From contig CAJJDN010000073.1 in the NCBI GenBank assembly GCA_905182985.1, forward strand, positions 223,737 through 287,736: a stretch of DNA of 64,000 nucleotides, written 5' to 3'. The translations under genes were made by a program, and so were the position numbers. A model generated the notes under the pieces. It did not search any database, was not told the origin of the DNA, and saw only the letters and a program-made list of their open reading frames with translations. Shown one piece after another: positions 1 to 13,300 of this stretch (within the stretch, counting starts at the first letter, position 1; each line of letters starts with the position of its first letter). The stretch comes from Paramecium sonneborni (lineage: Eukaryota > Ciliophora > Oligohymenophorea > Peniculida > Parameciidae).

Positions 1-1527
1 ATAAACATATTGGGATTTGTATTCATAGAATCAATGTGGAGGTAAAGCATACAATTTATTAATTGAATCTGTTAGATGGGATTTAGATACTGTTGAAGGT
101 AGAATGTGTTCTTGGGATTTCATTTATAACGTTTTTTATTCACCAATTTATATGAGATTCTTATATAGTTTGAATAAATTTCCTATAATTCGTAGATTCT
201 CAGGCGATTTACTATTTGATTGGGTGGCTATAGGATATGAAGTTATTTCTACATATGTAAGAGCACATGAAGGTAATATTTATCATTTATTTAGAAATGG
301 AAAATATGATAGAAGAATTTCCTATTAATACAACATTAAAAAAGAAATTATCCAAAGAATCTAAAGAAAATAGAACAAATGCTGAGAATTTCATAGAAGG
401 ATATTTTTATGTTAGTTTTCCTGAAATCATTAAATTGATCCAAACTAAGAAATCTGCATAAGGCTGTTTAGCAAGTTAAGGAAAGTATTTATTAAGAAAA
501 TATGAATTGGGAGAATTAGATGTAAGTATCTAAAATTATTATTTATAGTTCTAACAATATCAAAAATTAAAATTACAATTAAATCATTTTGTATGTAATG
601 TTGAAGATATCAGACCTATTTGGCCTTAAATATCTATACATAGTAAATTAAAAGTACTCCCATTATTTAGTGAATTTAACGAGGACTTACTTAGACAATT
701 AGCATTATAATCTAAAGAACTTCTGTTTGATAAAGATGAATGCATTTATAGAGAAGGAGATTTAGCTAGATATTTCTACATCATTACAAGAGGAAGAGTT
801 AATGAAACTAGTTCAGGTAGCAGTAATTTTTCAATCTCGAAAGATATTGGTTAATTACTATCATGTCATCATATAGTTTTAGAATCAACTTTATATATTT
901 CATAAGCCGCAGCAGCATCATTAGTTGAAGTTATATAAATTGAGATTGAATTGATGGTTTCTCTTTATAAACAAAGTCTTTATATGTAAGATTTTGTTTG
1001 GAGGGATAGCATTTTCAGTTTAAGTAGATTATATCCAAAAGAATTATAAATATTATCTCTAGTTGATAGAGAAATCATTGAAAATATTTTAACTTTTGTT
1101 GTTTTCAAAAAGTATTCTGCCTACACAAATGTATCATTTTAGGCAGGTATTCTTTTACAAGGAAGACTAACAGAAGTAAGATAAGAAAAGAAAGTTAGAA
1201 TAGATGAGGATTAATCTGAAGATAGTGATAATGATGGTTTAACAGGTCCTTTACTATTTCCATTTATTAATTAAACTTATAGCTATTAGACAGAAACTGT
1301 TTGCTCATTCTTCTTGTTCGATGACACAAAGAAAGAAGAAATTATGAAACTTATATAGACTGAAAGATCATCAGAAAGAAGACGAACTCGTCTTTAGACA
1401 GATTTACGAATTAGTAATTCTGGGGTGAACAGGTAATATTTTCTAAGTATTTAGATAATCCTTTGGATTTTCTTATCTTTTGAGGCCTTCTAAAGTGAAT
1501 TTGGATATTAATGATTCTAAACATTGA
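1..1527 (+). CDS. C-terminal part of an SLC9C/SOS1-like Na+/H+ exchanger with cyclic-nucleotide-binding domain (5' truncated by window)
   Basis: The frame is open from the window edge, so the membrane exchanger domain lies upstream and is not seen. Visible are the post-membrane region (RFLYSLNKFPIIRR, then YVRAHEE...IEEF), a segment FPEIIKLIQTKKSA that resembles the cytosolic helix repeat after the exchanger core of SOS1 and sperm NHE proteins, then a cyclic-nucleotide-binding fold (DECIYREGDLARYFYIITRG). A second, weaker domain (FKKYSAYTNVSFQAGILLQG) follows, then a basic tail ending at TGA 1525-1527. Three introns restore the frame: 273-294 (22 nt), 522-548 (27 nt) and 1433-1454 (22 nt). 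Family knowledge: such exchangers extrude protons for Na+ and are gated by cyclic nucleotides or voltage in flagella. A cyclic-nucleotide-gated channel is the alternative; the helix region argues for the exchanger. Confidence 0.62.
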
Positions 1528-1648
1528 TAAATAATTTAATCATTAATTTATTCTTTTTGTGAATGCAAAATTACTATTGCTTTTCAATTATATTTATGTA
1601 ATCTATTTTTTTAAGAGTATAATTTAATTATTTTGATATTCTCTTAAT

Positions 1649-2345
1649 TCAACTACAAGATCGAGAACTTTAATTATTCGATTTTGTTTCTTTTTTGTCT
1701 TATTCAAATTTACTTTATTTTTTTAGATTATTACATTATTTCTAAATGAAATCAAATTATTATTTTAACTACAATTGCTACTCGTTCAGATTTAACAATT
1801 CCAAAATTTTTGTATATTCCCTTTAATTGGCTTCTTAAAATTGTTATCTTGAACAATGTAATAAAGCTTTAAAATTAATTGGTTTATAAAATCATTAGAG
1901 CTTATTAATTCTCTTTAATGTTAAATAAATCTAATTCATCTTATATTTTTGTAATTTGAATATTGAAATTTTTAATCTATTCATTATTACTATTCTAAAT
2001 CCTTTCATCTCTCACGTTGTTTTTATAAATTTTAGTCTTCCTTTTGAGAAACTAAAAAATGGAATATTTGAATTTACTAAAAACAACACTCTCAGAGCCA
2101 ACCCTTTTATTTTCTTCAGTATATTATTAAAATATAAGCTTTCTATAAAAATTTAAAAAAACACAATTTGTCTTTTTATTTTTTATATAATATGAAATGT
2201 AAATATTTAAAGTATTTATGTTCAGTATAATACTTATTTTAAAATATAATATAATAAATTAATAAAATAACAATACAGGAGTGAACCTGATCCAAAAAGC
2301 TAAGTAATTTGATTAGATGAGAGATACACTTATTTCATAATAATA
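1649..2345 (-). pseudogene. Open coding-like frame continuing past a TGA of the upstream membrane gene
   Basis: On the minus strand the frame stays open from just after the TGA at 2346-2348 down to about 1760, then continues after a probable intron to a TGA at 1649-1651. It is in the same frame as the membrane-protein gene read from about 5374. It holds hydrophobic stretches and then a hydrophilic part (EENKRVGSESVVFSK, then DELDLFNIKENQQALMIL) that reads like normal coding sequence. There is no in-frame ATG for about 460 bases. It is either the real 3' half of the same gene cut by a nonsense codon, or an unresolved intron hides the TGA. I found no GT-AG pair of suitable length. Function not recognised. 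Confidence 0.38.
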
Positions 2346-3316
2346 TCAATATAAAGTATTCATATTAATTCTTTGTTCGAACTTCAGCTTTAATGCATCA
2401 TCTTTCTAATCTTTAGGAATTGAGAACACATATTGTGAATTAATTTTGTTCTTCTGATTTCCCACTTTCTGAATCCAAATAAGATTTTTTATTTCTTGAT
2501 TTTTAATATCTCTAAACAATTTTAAAACTGTAATCAAGGAGAAGAATTACAATGTTGATGACCCATATAAATACACCAATACTCCAATAGGATCACGAAT
2601 TAAATCTGTGACTAAGACAACTATACTCAATCCTCCAAATAGAATTTCCAAAACAATTCCAAAATAAACTAACAATTGTATCTTGAATAAGATCTATCTG
2701 TCAATAGCTAAATTAGAAGATTTAAGATTAAATTTTTCTAAATCTTCATCAGATTAAAAATGAATAGATGTTTTATAATCCTATTAACTAGTTCCTACAT
2801 AACTCAATTTTTTTAAATCACTTCTATCTCTTTATTTTGGTTATAATTCTTTTTTGTTTTCAGTTGTATCTTTAGTCTCTTTGACTGCTTTAATTTACAT
2901 TCTAACAGTATCTTTATATGCTTATCTATCTTCTTCATTCTCCCATCTCATAGAATTAGATTAATTTTCATTTAAACAACAACTATTAATTTCTTAATCA
3001 ATAGATTCTTATTTAAATTAGTTATTATCTAAATCCTTTGCAGATTGATCACTATTTGAATCTTAATTATGCTAATTAGATTTGTTAGATTTTAATTATT
3101 TTTAACTCTCCTATCTAAAAAATGATGATCCTCTAATTCCTTTTACAAATGTTCTTGCAAAAGATACCGATTTAATTTTTGTTTATGCAATCTTAATTTT
3201 TGGTTCTTCCATTTATTTAACTTCATCCTAGATTTCATTCTTTTATTCTTCACTACTAATCTACCTAGAAAACCTAGCTACTCTTTGAACTGACTCAGGA
3301 GATCTACTAAAACTCT
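2274..3316. repeat. Copy 1 of a 1,043-bp direct duplication flanking an N gap
   Basis: This block reappears, as far as I can see without differences, at 3443-4485 (constant offset 1,169). The two copies are separated only by 126 N. The copy contains the C-terminal coding part of the membrane gene and its stop at 2346-2348. Exact identity on both sides of a gap is the signature of two contigs joined with their overlapping ends left unmerged, rather than a biological tandem repeat. Confidence 0.95.
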
Positions 3317-3442
3317 NNNNNNNNNNNNNNNNNNNNNNNNNNNNNNNNNNNNNNNNNNNNNNNNNNNNNNNNNNNNNNNNNNNNNNNNNNNNNNNNNNNN
3401 NNNNNNNNNNNNNNNNNNNNNNNNNNNNNNNNNNNNNNNNNN
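3317..3442. other. Assembly gap (126 N)
   Basis: A run of 126 undetermined bases. Because the sequence after it restarts at the same point as 2274, the true gap is probably negative (overlap), and no real sequence need be missing. Confidence 0.98.
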
Positions 3443-4485
3443 TACAGGAGTGAACCTGATCCAAAAAGCTAAGTAATTTGATTAGATGAGAGATACACTT
3501 ATTTCATAATAATATCAATATAAAGTATTCATATTAATTCTTTGTTCGAACTTCAGCTTTAATGCATCATCTTTCTAATCTTTAGGAATTGAGAACACAT
3601 ATTGTGAATTAATTTTGTTCTTCTGATTTCCCACTTTCTGAATCCAAATAAGATTTTTTATTTCTTGATTTTTAATATCTCTAAACAATTTTAAAACTGT
3701 AATCAAGGAGAAGAATTACAATGTTGATGACCCATATAAATACACCAATACTCCAATAGGATCACGAATTAAATCTGTGACTAAGACAACTATACTCAAT
3801 CCTCCAAATAGAATTTCCAAAACAATTCCAAAATAAACTAACAATTGTATCTTGAATAAGATCTATCTGTCAATAGCTAAATTAGAAGATTTAAGATTAA
3901 ATTTTTCTAAATCTTCATCAGATTAAAAATGAATAGATGTTTTATAATCCTATTAACTAGTTCCTACATAACTCAATTTTTTTAAATCACTTCTATCTCT
4001 TTATTTTGGTTATAATTCTTTTTTGTTTTCAGTTGTATCTTTAGTCTCTTTGACTGCTTTAATTTACATTCTAACAGTATCTTTATATGCTTATCTATCT
4101 TCTTCATTCTCCCATCTCATAGAATTAGATTAATTTTCATTTAAACAACAACTATTAATTTCTTAATCAATAGATTCTTATTTAAATTAGTTATTATCTA
4201 AATCCTTTGCAGATTGATCACTATTTGAATCTTAATTATGCTAATTAGATTTGTTAGATTTTAATTATTTTTAACTCTCCTATCTAAAAAATGATGATCC
4301 TCTAATTCCTTTTACAAATGTTCTTGCAAAAGATACCGATTTAATTTTTGTTTATGCAATCTTAATTTTTGGTTCTTCCATTTATTTAACTTCATCCTAG
4401 ATTTCATTCTTTTATTCTTCACTACTAATCTACCTAGAAAACCTAGCTACTCTTTGAACTGACTCAGGAGATCTACTAAAACTCT
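3443..4485. repeat. Copy 2 of the 1,043-bp duplication
   Basis: Identical partner of 2274-3316. This copy is continuous with the unique 5' part of the membrane gene (4486 onward on the plus coordinates), so it is the one used for the gene model at 3515-5374. Confidence 0.95.
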
Positions 4486-5374
4486 CATCCTTTTAAATTT
4501 ATTATTATTATTATTATAACATTTGTTCCATTCCTGAATTTTGTATTCTAAACTATTATCTACATATTATAATCTGATCTTTTATACAAGTTTACAATGA
4601 CGAACCATATATAAAAAACTCAACTATGAATAAAAAGAAATTAGCCATCAAGAATATATAGCAAATCATCAGAAATATTGGATACTGCACACCCCTTCGT
4701 AAACCTTTCATTATTATTTAATTTACCATTTAATGTACTTACCGTTATCTAAACTAACAACACTATAAATAATCGCAACTTCAATGCTTCCTTGTAATAT
4801 TTGAATATCCATTTCCTTTTCTTTTTCGCTTCTCCTTAATAAATGTTATATGAAATTTCATCATACATTGTATACCACACTATTAATAAGCAACCGTAGA
4901 TATAGAATAGTATTGTGTATACTACTTCTGCCAGCAGTCTTTCAATCACTGTTGTATTCCCTCTCTATAACCTTTATCACTAAATTTACTTACATAGATT
5001 TCAAAAGGATCCAAAATCAACCAAATCAATTTACATATTGACAATACCATTGTTAACACTAAAATATAATTCTGAGGAGATCCAATCAAAGCATATGCAT
5101 ATTAAAAACAACTAAAATATTTATCTATCAATTACGTATAATAAGATGGAATTCTTTGAGTCTTCAAAGAAGTTTCAAATTATCTTATAGTTATCAATAA
5201 AATAAATAAAAATGCAACACAATAGATTCCAATGAAAGTATAATAAGGGGCAATGTAAATGTCTTACAAATTTTAATAACAATTATCTCCGAATGATCCT
5301 ATGTCACACTTACACTTTTCATCAATCATTATTCCCTTGTCACAACATTCTGTTTCACAATTCTCCTATATCAT
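3515..5374 (-). CDS. Multi-membrane-span protein with N-terminal EGF-like cysteine motif
   Basis: Read from the ATG at 5372-5374 to TGA 3515-3517 with introns of 29 and 22 nt, this gives 602 aa. Order: a cysteine-rich EGF-like motif near the N terminus (CETECCDKGIMIDEKCKC), several hydrophobic spans (for example YTFIGIYCVAFLFILLITI and ILVLTMVLSICKLIWLIL), a short glutamine run written as TAA, a long hydrophilic cytosolic loop rich in S/K/Q (SFSRSPESVQRVARFSR) and two further spans near the C terminus. The topology recalls a receptor with an extracellular EGF module, but I do not recognise the family. A better signal peptide lies upstream (ATG at 5449, MMELKFLKTYLLTKIIFFF) in the same frame but separated by a TGA, so the start is uncertain. 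The frame also stays open beyond the stop (see 1649-2345). Confidence 0.6.
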
Positions 5375-5763
5375 CTAATTGTATTAATTTCAAAAGAAAA
5401 ATATAATTTTTGTTAGTAAATAAGTTTTCAAAAATTTCAATTCCATCATTTTTTTTTATTTCTTCTGTTTTTTTCATAATTTCTGTATTCTAAATAGAAT
5501 TTTCTCTACAATTTCCTATGTTTTCTATTTTATTTTTAATAGCATTTGTATCTTAATATTATTCGCTTATATATTTATAATAGAGAATTTTCTAAAAAAT
5601 AGATCATTTAATTCAGTATACTTTATATGTTTTTTTTAATGAATTGAATAGACAAGATCTTTTGATTACTTTATTTTTACTAAATTTGTTGAAAAAATTA
5701 TACATATTTGATCTCAACTAACAAATAAATATTGACGTATATATATAAAATAATTTTAATAGT

Positions 5764-6651
5764 ATGAACGATAATATAATATAAAAGTTAAAGGAGCAAC
5801 ATGAATTGGAAAAGCAATAAATGATAAAAGAGTTTATGAAGAGAATAGATTTATTGTTATAGAGCAATGTATAAAAGTATCCCGAAGCAGAGAATTGGAA
5901 AGAGTTAATATTAAAATATGAGAAGCAAAGACAGAATGAATTATATGAATTAAGATAGCATTTAGAGGTATTATAGAGATCATAAATTAACACAAAAGAT
6001 ATTGAATTTTATGCGGAAAGAAGAGCTTATGAAAATAAGATTAATGAATTATAAAATAAACTGTAACAAGATGATGTATAGGATCTGTATGATACAATAG
6101 AATACTAAAGAAATGTTATTTTAGATTTGGAAGATTAGATTGGTCTATTGCAAAATGAAAGACAATAATTAGATCAGCATATACAATAATTGAATTAGAC
6201 AATAGAAGTTCTGAAAGACAATTTATCAAGATACCAATAATAATAAGATACAAGGAGGAAACAAAAAGCAGAAGTGATAGAGGCAATAGATGAGATGAAA
6301 AGAGAAAGGGAAAAAGAGAGAGAACGAGATACAGATAGATATAGAGATTTGGATTCTTTTAGATCTCCCTAACGACCATATCGATATAGTCATAAAAGTT
6401 CATGGGAACGTTATAATAAGGATTGGAGATTTTCTAATTAATAAGTACCTTCACCACGACCACCTGTTAGTACAATCCATTATCAGTCATAGCCAATCTT
6501 ATCATATTAATAAGAAAATAAAGAGATTGTCACTAAATTGTAAGAAATTAATGAAATTAAATACAAATACTAAACTGCTCTAAACAATATATTGAAGTTG
6601 GAAGCTTAAGTTATTGAAAAATTACAATAGGATGACATTATAGTAGAGTGA
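5764..6651 (+). CDS. Coiled-coil protein, 295 aa
   Basis: A single intronless frame from ATG 5764 to TGA 6649-6651, full of TAA/TAG glutamines. The product is hydrophilic with long heptad-rich stretches (KEQHELEKQQMIKEF; LDLEDQIGLLQNERQQLDQH), a charged REREKERERDTDRYRD linker, a proline-rich patch (PSPRPPVS) and a C-terminal coiled coil (VIEKLQQDD). No enzymatic motif or membrane span is visible. It is divergent from the membrane gene at 3515-5374 and converges on the Piezo gene, with only 43 bp between the two stops. Probably structural (basal body, cilium or cortex are typical for such ciliate proteins), but that is inference. Confidence 0.7.
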
Positions 6652-6694
6652 TCAATTTTAGATGTATATTTATGCAAATATATATATAGAATAA

Positions 6695-9600
6695 TCAATC
6701 TTATTTTAACTTTTATACATTATTGTTATTTGATGCTCTTTCTTTCTCTATTTACTACTACTATTATATTTATTCTTCTTTTTCTTATTTCAATATCATT
6801 TATTATTCATTTTCTTTTATTTTAAGTTCTTCAGTCCATGTTCCAGTCATAACTTTAACTATTTCAGGAGATCTAAGAATGTCAATTAGTTCAAAATATA
6901 AAATATTTTCACTAAATATTAATATTATTTATGATACCTTTTAAAATCTTGTTAAGATCTAGCAATAGAAATAGCCTGACAAATCATAATTAAATCATCA
7001 GGATATACCATTCCTTTAAATTCTAACATCCATATTTGTCCAGAAAAGAATGATCGAATAAAAGTTCCTATAAGTAAAATGACTGATGTATAAATTGTAA
7101 TTATGCTAAATCCTTATGTTAAAGTTGAAAAAGTATCTGAAACTACAAACATAATTAAACCATTAGGCTAATTTTTTATATTACCTTGATTACAATATTC
7201 TAATAAACAGGCATTACCTGAATAAACAAGAGTCCACCAAGATTGTCCTTCCATAGGACTCTTTCCATGACAAAAAAATGATAAATAAGCACTACCTACA
7301 CTTTAATTAATATTTGAGAATATAGGTTTTGATTTGAATGAAGATCCATCGGCTGAATACAATTATACAGTTTATATGTAAAGGTTTTCTAAAAAAATTT
7401 ATTTTGGATCACTTGAATTTTCATCATTTCGACATTCCAATAAAGCATATATTTTTCTTAAAATTGGTTCTTGTAAAGAACTTTCATTTTGTCCAGGAAG
7501 ATCTTTTAGATATTCATTTCCACTAGCAGGATATTAAAAATAGTTTTTAGTTGGGATAATTTTTTAATTATCTCTTGTAAAAATAAATGATACATTAAAG
7601 AAAAATTCATGATCAACAATTCCATCAATTTTCTCTTTTAGTTATTCTTATAATTATTAAAATAAAGGAAATGAAATATCCCAATTAGAATTTGAAAAGT
7701 TGAGTAACTAAAATTATTATAATTCTCCTTATTTTGGAGCATTAGTTATTATCGAATTAGTACATTCTGAACCTAAAGCTTAATTAATCTCATCTTTCGA
7801 TTCTAAAGTATTTTCTAATCCATAGAATTGATTAGTCTAATATAAAACAACATTAAGAGCAGTTTTAGTATTTATTAGTGAAAGTTAGAATTCTCCCCCT
7901 CTTACAGGATTCAATTCTGAAGCTGGATTTAAACTTGAAAACAATATTAAAGGACCAAAAATACAAACAAATATCACTAAAACCAAACAACAACCACATG
8001 TACATTTCTAAAAACCTGAAATTCTTTTTCCTAATGGTTTTAATAAATAACTTTTAGATTAATTTTTTGTAAAATACATTAAACCATGAATGTCTTCTAA
8101 AGTAAACCACTAAAATACATCTAAAGAAGTCTAAAATATTTTATAATTTTTAATACCTTTAAGAATGTCCAATCCATTAATACTTTAAGTTCAAATAAAA
8201 ATGGTATTGCATAGTAAGTTTAAGCAACAGCATAGGATATTGAATTGTAAGATTATAATAAAGTATTTCTAAGTTTCAATTTTTTATAACCAAACCTAAG
8301 TTAAAGGGCTGAAACTGTGAAATAAGCTGAATATAAAATAAAAAAACATTCGATATATCCATTTGTTTTAAATTTTGAATATGAAGAGGCAGAAGTAGAA
8401 TCATGGCCATAAATTGGATTTGCCTTCCAGGGTTAACCTAATTCGAAAAACACCAACCAATATATAAGAATGACTGTGCAAAGCTATAATAAAAACTTGA
8501 GGAAAAATTATAGTTTATATATCTAAAAAAAGGACTACTTTTTATTATTACTTTCCTTTACTTCTGTATTACCTTTCATTGTGATATATCTTTCAAAAAA
8601 CATCAATATAAACTCAACTAAAAGTGCCCATATCAAAGAAGCAGGTATTTAATTTGTTTTCAAAATATTATTAATTTTTATTGATTCACTAACCATATTT
8701 GTAAAAAATATAAGAGTATAAATTAATATTAAAATCTAGATACTAGCTGTGATAGGATATAAATCAACACCTGGTCTTGAATATTTATAAGAAAATATTC
8801 TCTCAAATAAACTTGAACCATCTTAAATCAAAATCTTTGGATCATTAATTATTCTTCTTTCTATTTCAATACTTTCTTTTAGCTAAAATTAATTATTTTC
8901 TTCTTGCTTATTTTATTGATCAAATAAATCATCTTCCAGAATTAATTTTTCTTAATCATCTAATTTTGTCAAATTTTATTCTTAAATAACCATTTTCTTA
9001 ATATAGTGAGTAAATTTATTTATTTTCATTCTTAAATACCCTTAAAATATATTTTCAATATCCAATAAGCTTCTATAATAAACACCATATTGCTTGGCAA
9101 AATAAACTTAAAAGATTATAAAAATCATTAGTATTATTTCATATGAAATGTTTTAACCTCCATTATATAATGGATAATACCAAGCACCCAAAATCCCATT
9201 AATATTTTTTTCATTTTATTTCTCCGCTACTCCACTTAAAGAATATGCAAAAATTATCAGAGAAATGAAAAAATAAACAGTGAATGAAATCATCCAAAAT
9301 ATTTTTGATTATACTTTTTCGTCAATCAATATCCACAAGAATAACATAAATGGTAAAACTCCCCCCAAAATTCCACTATTAACTGCATAATAAAATATGA
9401 TCAGCAAAAAACAAAAAGGCATCCAATAAGTAATTATTAAACTAAAAATTTCTGTAATTATCCTAAATATAAGAATACTTAAAGATAGTTTTTTTAGAGC
9501 TGAACAGTATTTAGTGTTTTCAACATAAATTAATTGTTTTTCATCTACTATTTTAACAAAATATAAATCGTTAGATTTTATATAATTTTCATAATTAATT

Positions 9601-10233
9601 TCTTCTTCTTATTATTTTTATTATTATTATTATTATTATTATGGCAATTCAGGATATAGAGATATTTAAGATTGAAAAATTGCTTATCTTGACAATTTTT
9701 ATGACAATTTCATTGATTTGATTAACTTTTACATTTTTCGACCATTTCTTGAATTATTATAAGACGATTTTTCTAATTTTTAAATAAGTTCTTCTATGAT
9801 TGCATTTACATCTAAAATTTAGTTTGGCATAGATCTTAATTTCTTGTGTAAATGACATGAAAATTAATCTAAATATATCAGTTCTTCTTCAAATTAGCTG
9901 TAATTTTCTTAAAGAAAATCATTCAATGAAAATTCAACTCTTCTTTTTAAAATAATATTTTAAGATAGTAGATAATCCATAATATTAGGCAAACCCATAA
10001 ATTTGAATTTATTGTTGAAGGATTGAATATAGGATATAATATTTATGCAAGTCTTTTATGATTTACTTAAACTTTCAAAATTTGTATCTTTCAAAAGTTA
10101 AACCTCCAAAATTTCCTCACTTTTTCTTTCCTCTTATACATTTTCAAATTGGTTGACATATACTTTTCTTATTGGTATTTCTTCTTCGCTATTTGATTGT
10201 ATCAATTATTATTATTACTATTATTATTACTAA

Positions 10234-10330
<97 letters not shown>

Positions 10331-13300
10331 GTTATTATTATTATTATTATTATTGTTATTATTATTATTATTATTACTATTATTATTATTATTATTATTA
10401 TTGTTGTTAAGGTTAATTTTCTTATTTTAGATTATCAGCAATGATAACTTTATCCTATGTTTTATCAAGTAATTTTGCATGCCATATTTTTAATTTATCT
10501 TATGCTTTCTCTTATGTTTTTTTAAATAATTATTTTTATACAGATGCTTAAATCATGGCAGTGAATTTCTTAAAATTTTTATGATAAGCAAGTGCTCTTG
10601 AAATCATTTTTGATTATTATTATTCTAAAATCATAAACTTACTCAAGGATTCAATAAATTGTTGTGAATTTATCAAATCGAAATGAAGTGAAATAAAGAA
10701 TAATATGAAAATCATACCTCCAAGTTTCATCTCAAAAATTTCTAAGCAAATAAATTCATTTTAGAAATCAGAGTTTTTATTAAAATATTTTGCCTAAACT
10801 GCACACCAATTTAAAATCCAAGGAAGTCTTAAAATTGTATACATTGATATTGTAAAAATCGCTAAAAAGAATAAAACTTTAAAATAAAGGCTTTCTCTTT
10901 ATAAATTTTATTCTCTATTTGTTTTCAAGACTAATTCAAAAATAATCAAAAATACAACAGCTAAAATAAATTCAAAGTAGTTTAAAAGAATTCTATTAGA
11001 TTGAGCCAATAATATGATTATAGAAATAAAAATAATATGATTAATTTTAATAACTTATTAAACAATTCCAGAAATGGTAGAATAAACTCTATTTTTCCAA
11101 GTTTAATAATTTAAATGTATTGAAAATTTAGACCTAGAATAAAGTTTTTACAAAATTGATTAAGTAAATTGTAAATCTAACTCCATTTTAATAGTTGTGG
11201 ATAAAATCAGTTTAGATAAATATTGTAATAGTAAAAAATATAAATAAATAAGTGAAAGCACAAGAGTATTTAAAATGAAGATCCATTCAATATTATTGTT
11301 AGTAATGCAATAATTTTTTTCTAAAAAATTGGTAACAGTTGAATTGGTATTATTATCATATTTGGAACAATCCATAATAGGTCCATTATCAAAGCCAAGA
11401 TAGGGAATGAAATAAGGATAGTCTTAAAATACTTCTGTCATTTTAATAACGCTAAAAGTATCTTTATTATAATTTTAAGCCATAACAGGTAATAATTCAT
11501 CATTTTCCTTCAATTCAAAATTTAAAAAGTATATCATAATATATTGTATCCAAATAGCAGCAACTGAAAAAGTATTTAAAATCTTAATATTGGATGTTCC
11601 AGTTTTTTACAAAAATAAATAAGCAGCTACACCTAAATAAACTAAAGAAAAAACATTATTAGCTAAAAGAATATTTAATAACAAAATTAAGATAAATACT
11701 CTTTGCAAAGTTACAAATCCAGCAGTAGTAAGATTGAGATTAAATATTCTTGATTTGTTCTTATAATAATTAATATCTTTGGCTGCTATTTAAATCTTTT
11801 TCAAATCATCTAAACTTAATTCAAATGTTTAATCAAATTGAGTTTAAATATTAATAGATAAAAAAGGATATTTTTTCTTAAATTCTTTTAGTTCATTTTC
11901 ATTGTCTATTTTCATTTATTCTGTCATTAATTAAGCAGGGCTATTACCTTCAGCTTGATTATGAATATCCTACAAATTTAATATCATAGATCTAGATAAA
12001 ATTTATCTTGATTCAGTTTTTTATTTCTATACTGAGAATTTATGCTCAAATAATTTGAGTTTTTCTTATTCTTTTTCAAGTTATTCTCTTAAAAACATTG
12101 TACATCCAGCATCTACTACATTTGCAAATACAAGTATTAAATAAAATAAAACTTCAGAAAAAATAGTAGATGATGCAGTGTTGATTGTTCCTAAGCATTA
12201 ATAATTTTTATCAAACTAACCACAAAAACATGTTTAAACAACATTAAGTTCCTAAGCAAATGTTCCAAATATAAACAATCCTAATTATGCATCTAAAATT
12301 TATTTTTATTCTTCAATATCAGCTTATTCAATTATTAATGATAAGTATTATGACAAGTAGGTTAAAAATACACAAAAACAACTAAAACCAAAGGAGATTT
12401 TCCAAATTGATACTTTTTTATCTATTCTTATTTTAATTCTAGTCATTGTTATAAAATTAGTTGTTTAAACTAAATTTATTTCATCTTCTTTATCATCTTA
12501 TTCGTTTTGGGACTTAGAACCATAATCTAAATATGTTTTTTTTAAATTTCTAATTTCTAAAATAATAATTTAATAATTACTAAGCTTTAATCTTGTCAAT
12601 AAATTTTTTTATTACACATTATTTAATAACTCATTATGAACGGTTACAAAATAACTTAAATACAAAACTAAAATAATAAACGAAGCTATTGATTAAATAA
12701 AAAAGACTACTGAAAAAACAACATATAATGTTAGTAAATCTGTATTAATCTATGCTATAAACATTATAGGTTTTTGAAGAAATTTGTATTCATCTAAAAT
12801 ATTGATTTTCATAATTTTAACTAAATCTTCTAGATCTTTTTATTGTTATTTCTCTATTTTATCAGTTATTCCAATATCACTGAACCCTGATTGCTCCAAT
12901 AATGAATCACCAGATAATAGAGGTTTTTCTATTGAATTTGATGTTTAATTTGATATATTTGCTAATTTCAACTTTGTTTTTTAAACTTCTTTAAAAAATT
13001 GATAAGTATTTAAAGATATTGCACCAAAAAATATAGAAATCATATCAGGTAAATATTCAAGCCTTAATTTACTTTAATTATATTAATAAAATCCATATTA
13101 TTGATACTTAAGCTAAATATTTTCATAAAGAGTTGCGAGATTTGAATCTATTATTTAATTGTAATTAGGTAGACAAATGAATTAAAAAATATATCTGATT
13201 ACAAATGCGAATACAAGTAAGTATAAATATATATACCAGCATGTTGACATGGATTAATAATTTACTTTATTTTGAATGAATCGAAGGGTATAATATAAAA

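Noticed and set aside
1956..2156. 66-aa plus-strand open frame
   Set aside because: The minus strand here has a longer, better coding frame; the plus frame is hydrophobic and without context.
2274..4485. Biological tandem duplication
   Set aside because: No visible sequence difference over 1,043 bp and placement exactly at a gap point to assembly overlap.
10172..10444. Plus-strand poly-Ile and poly-Leu open frames
   Set aside because: They are antisense readings of the TAA microsatellite in the Piezo gene.
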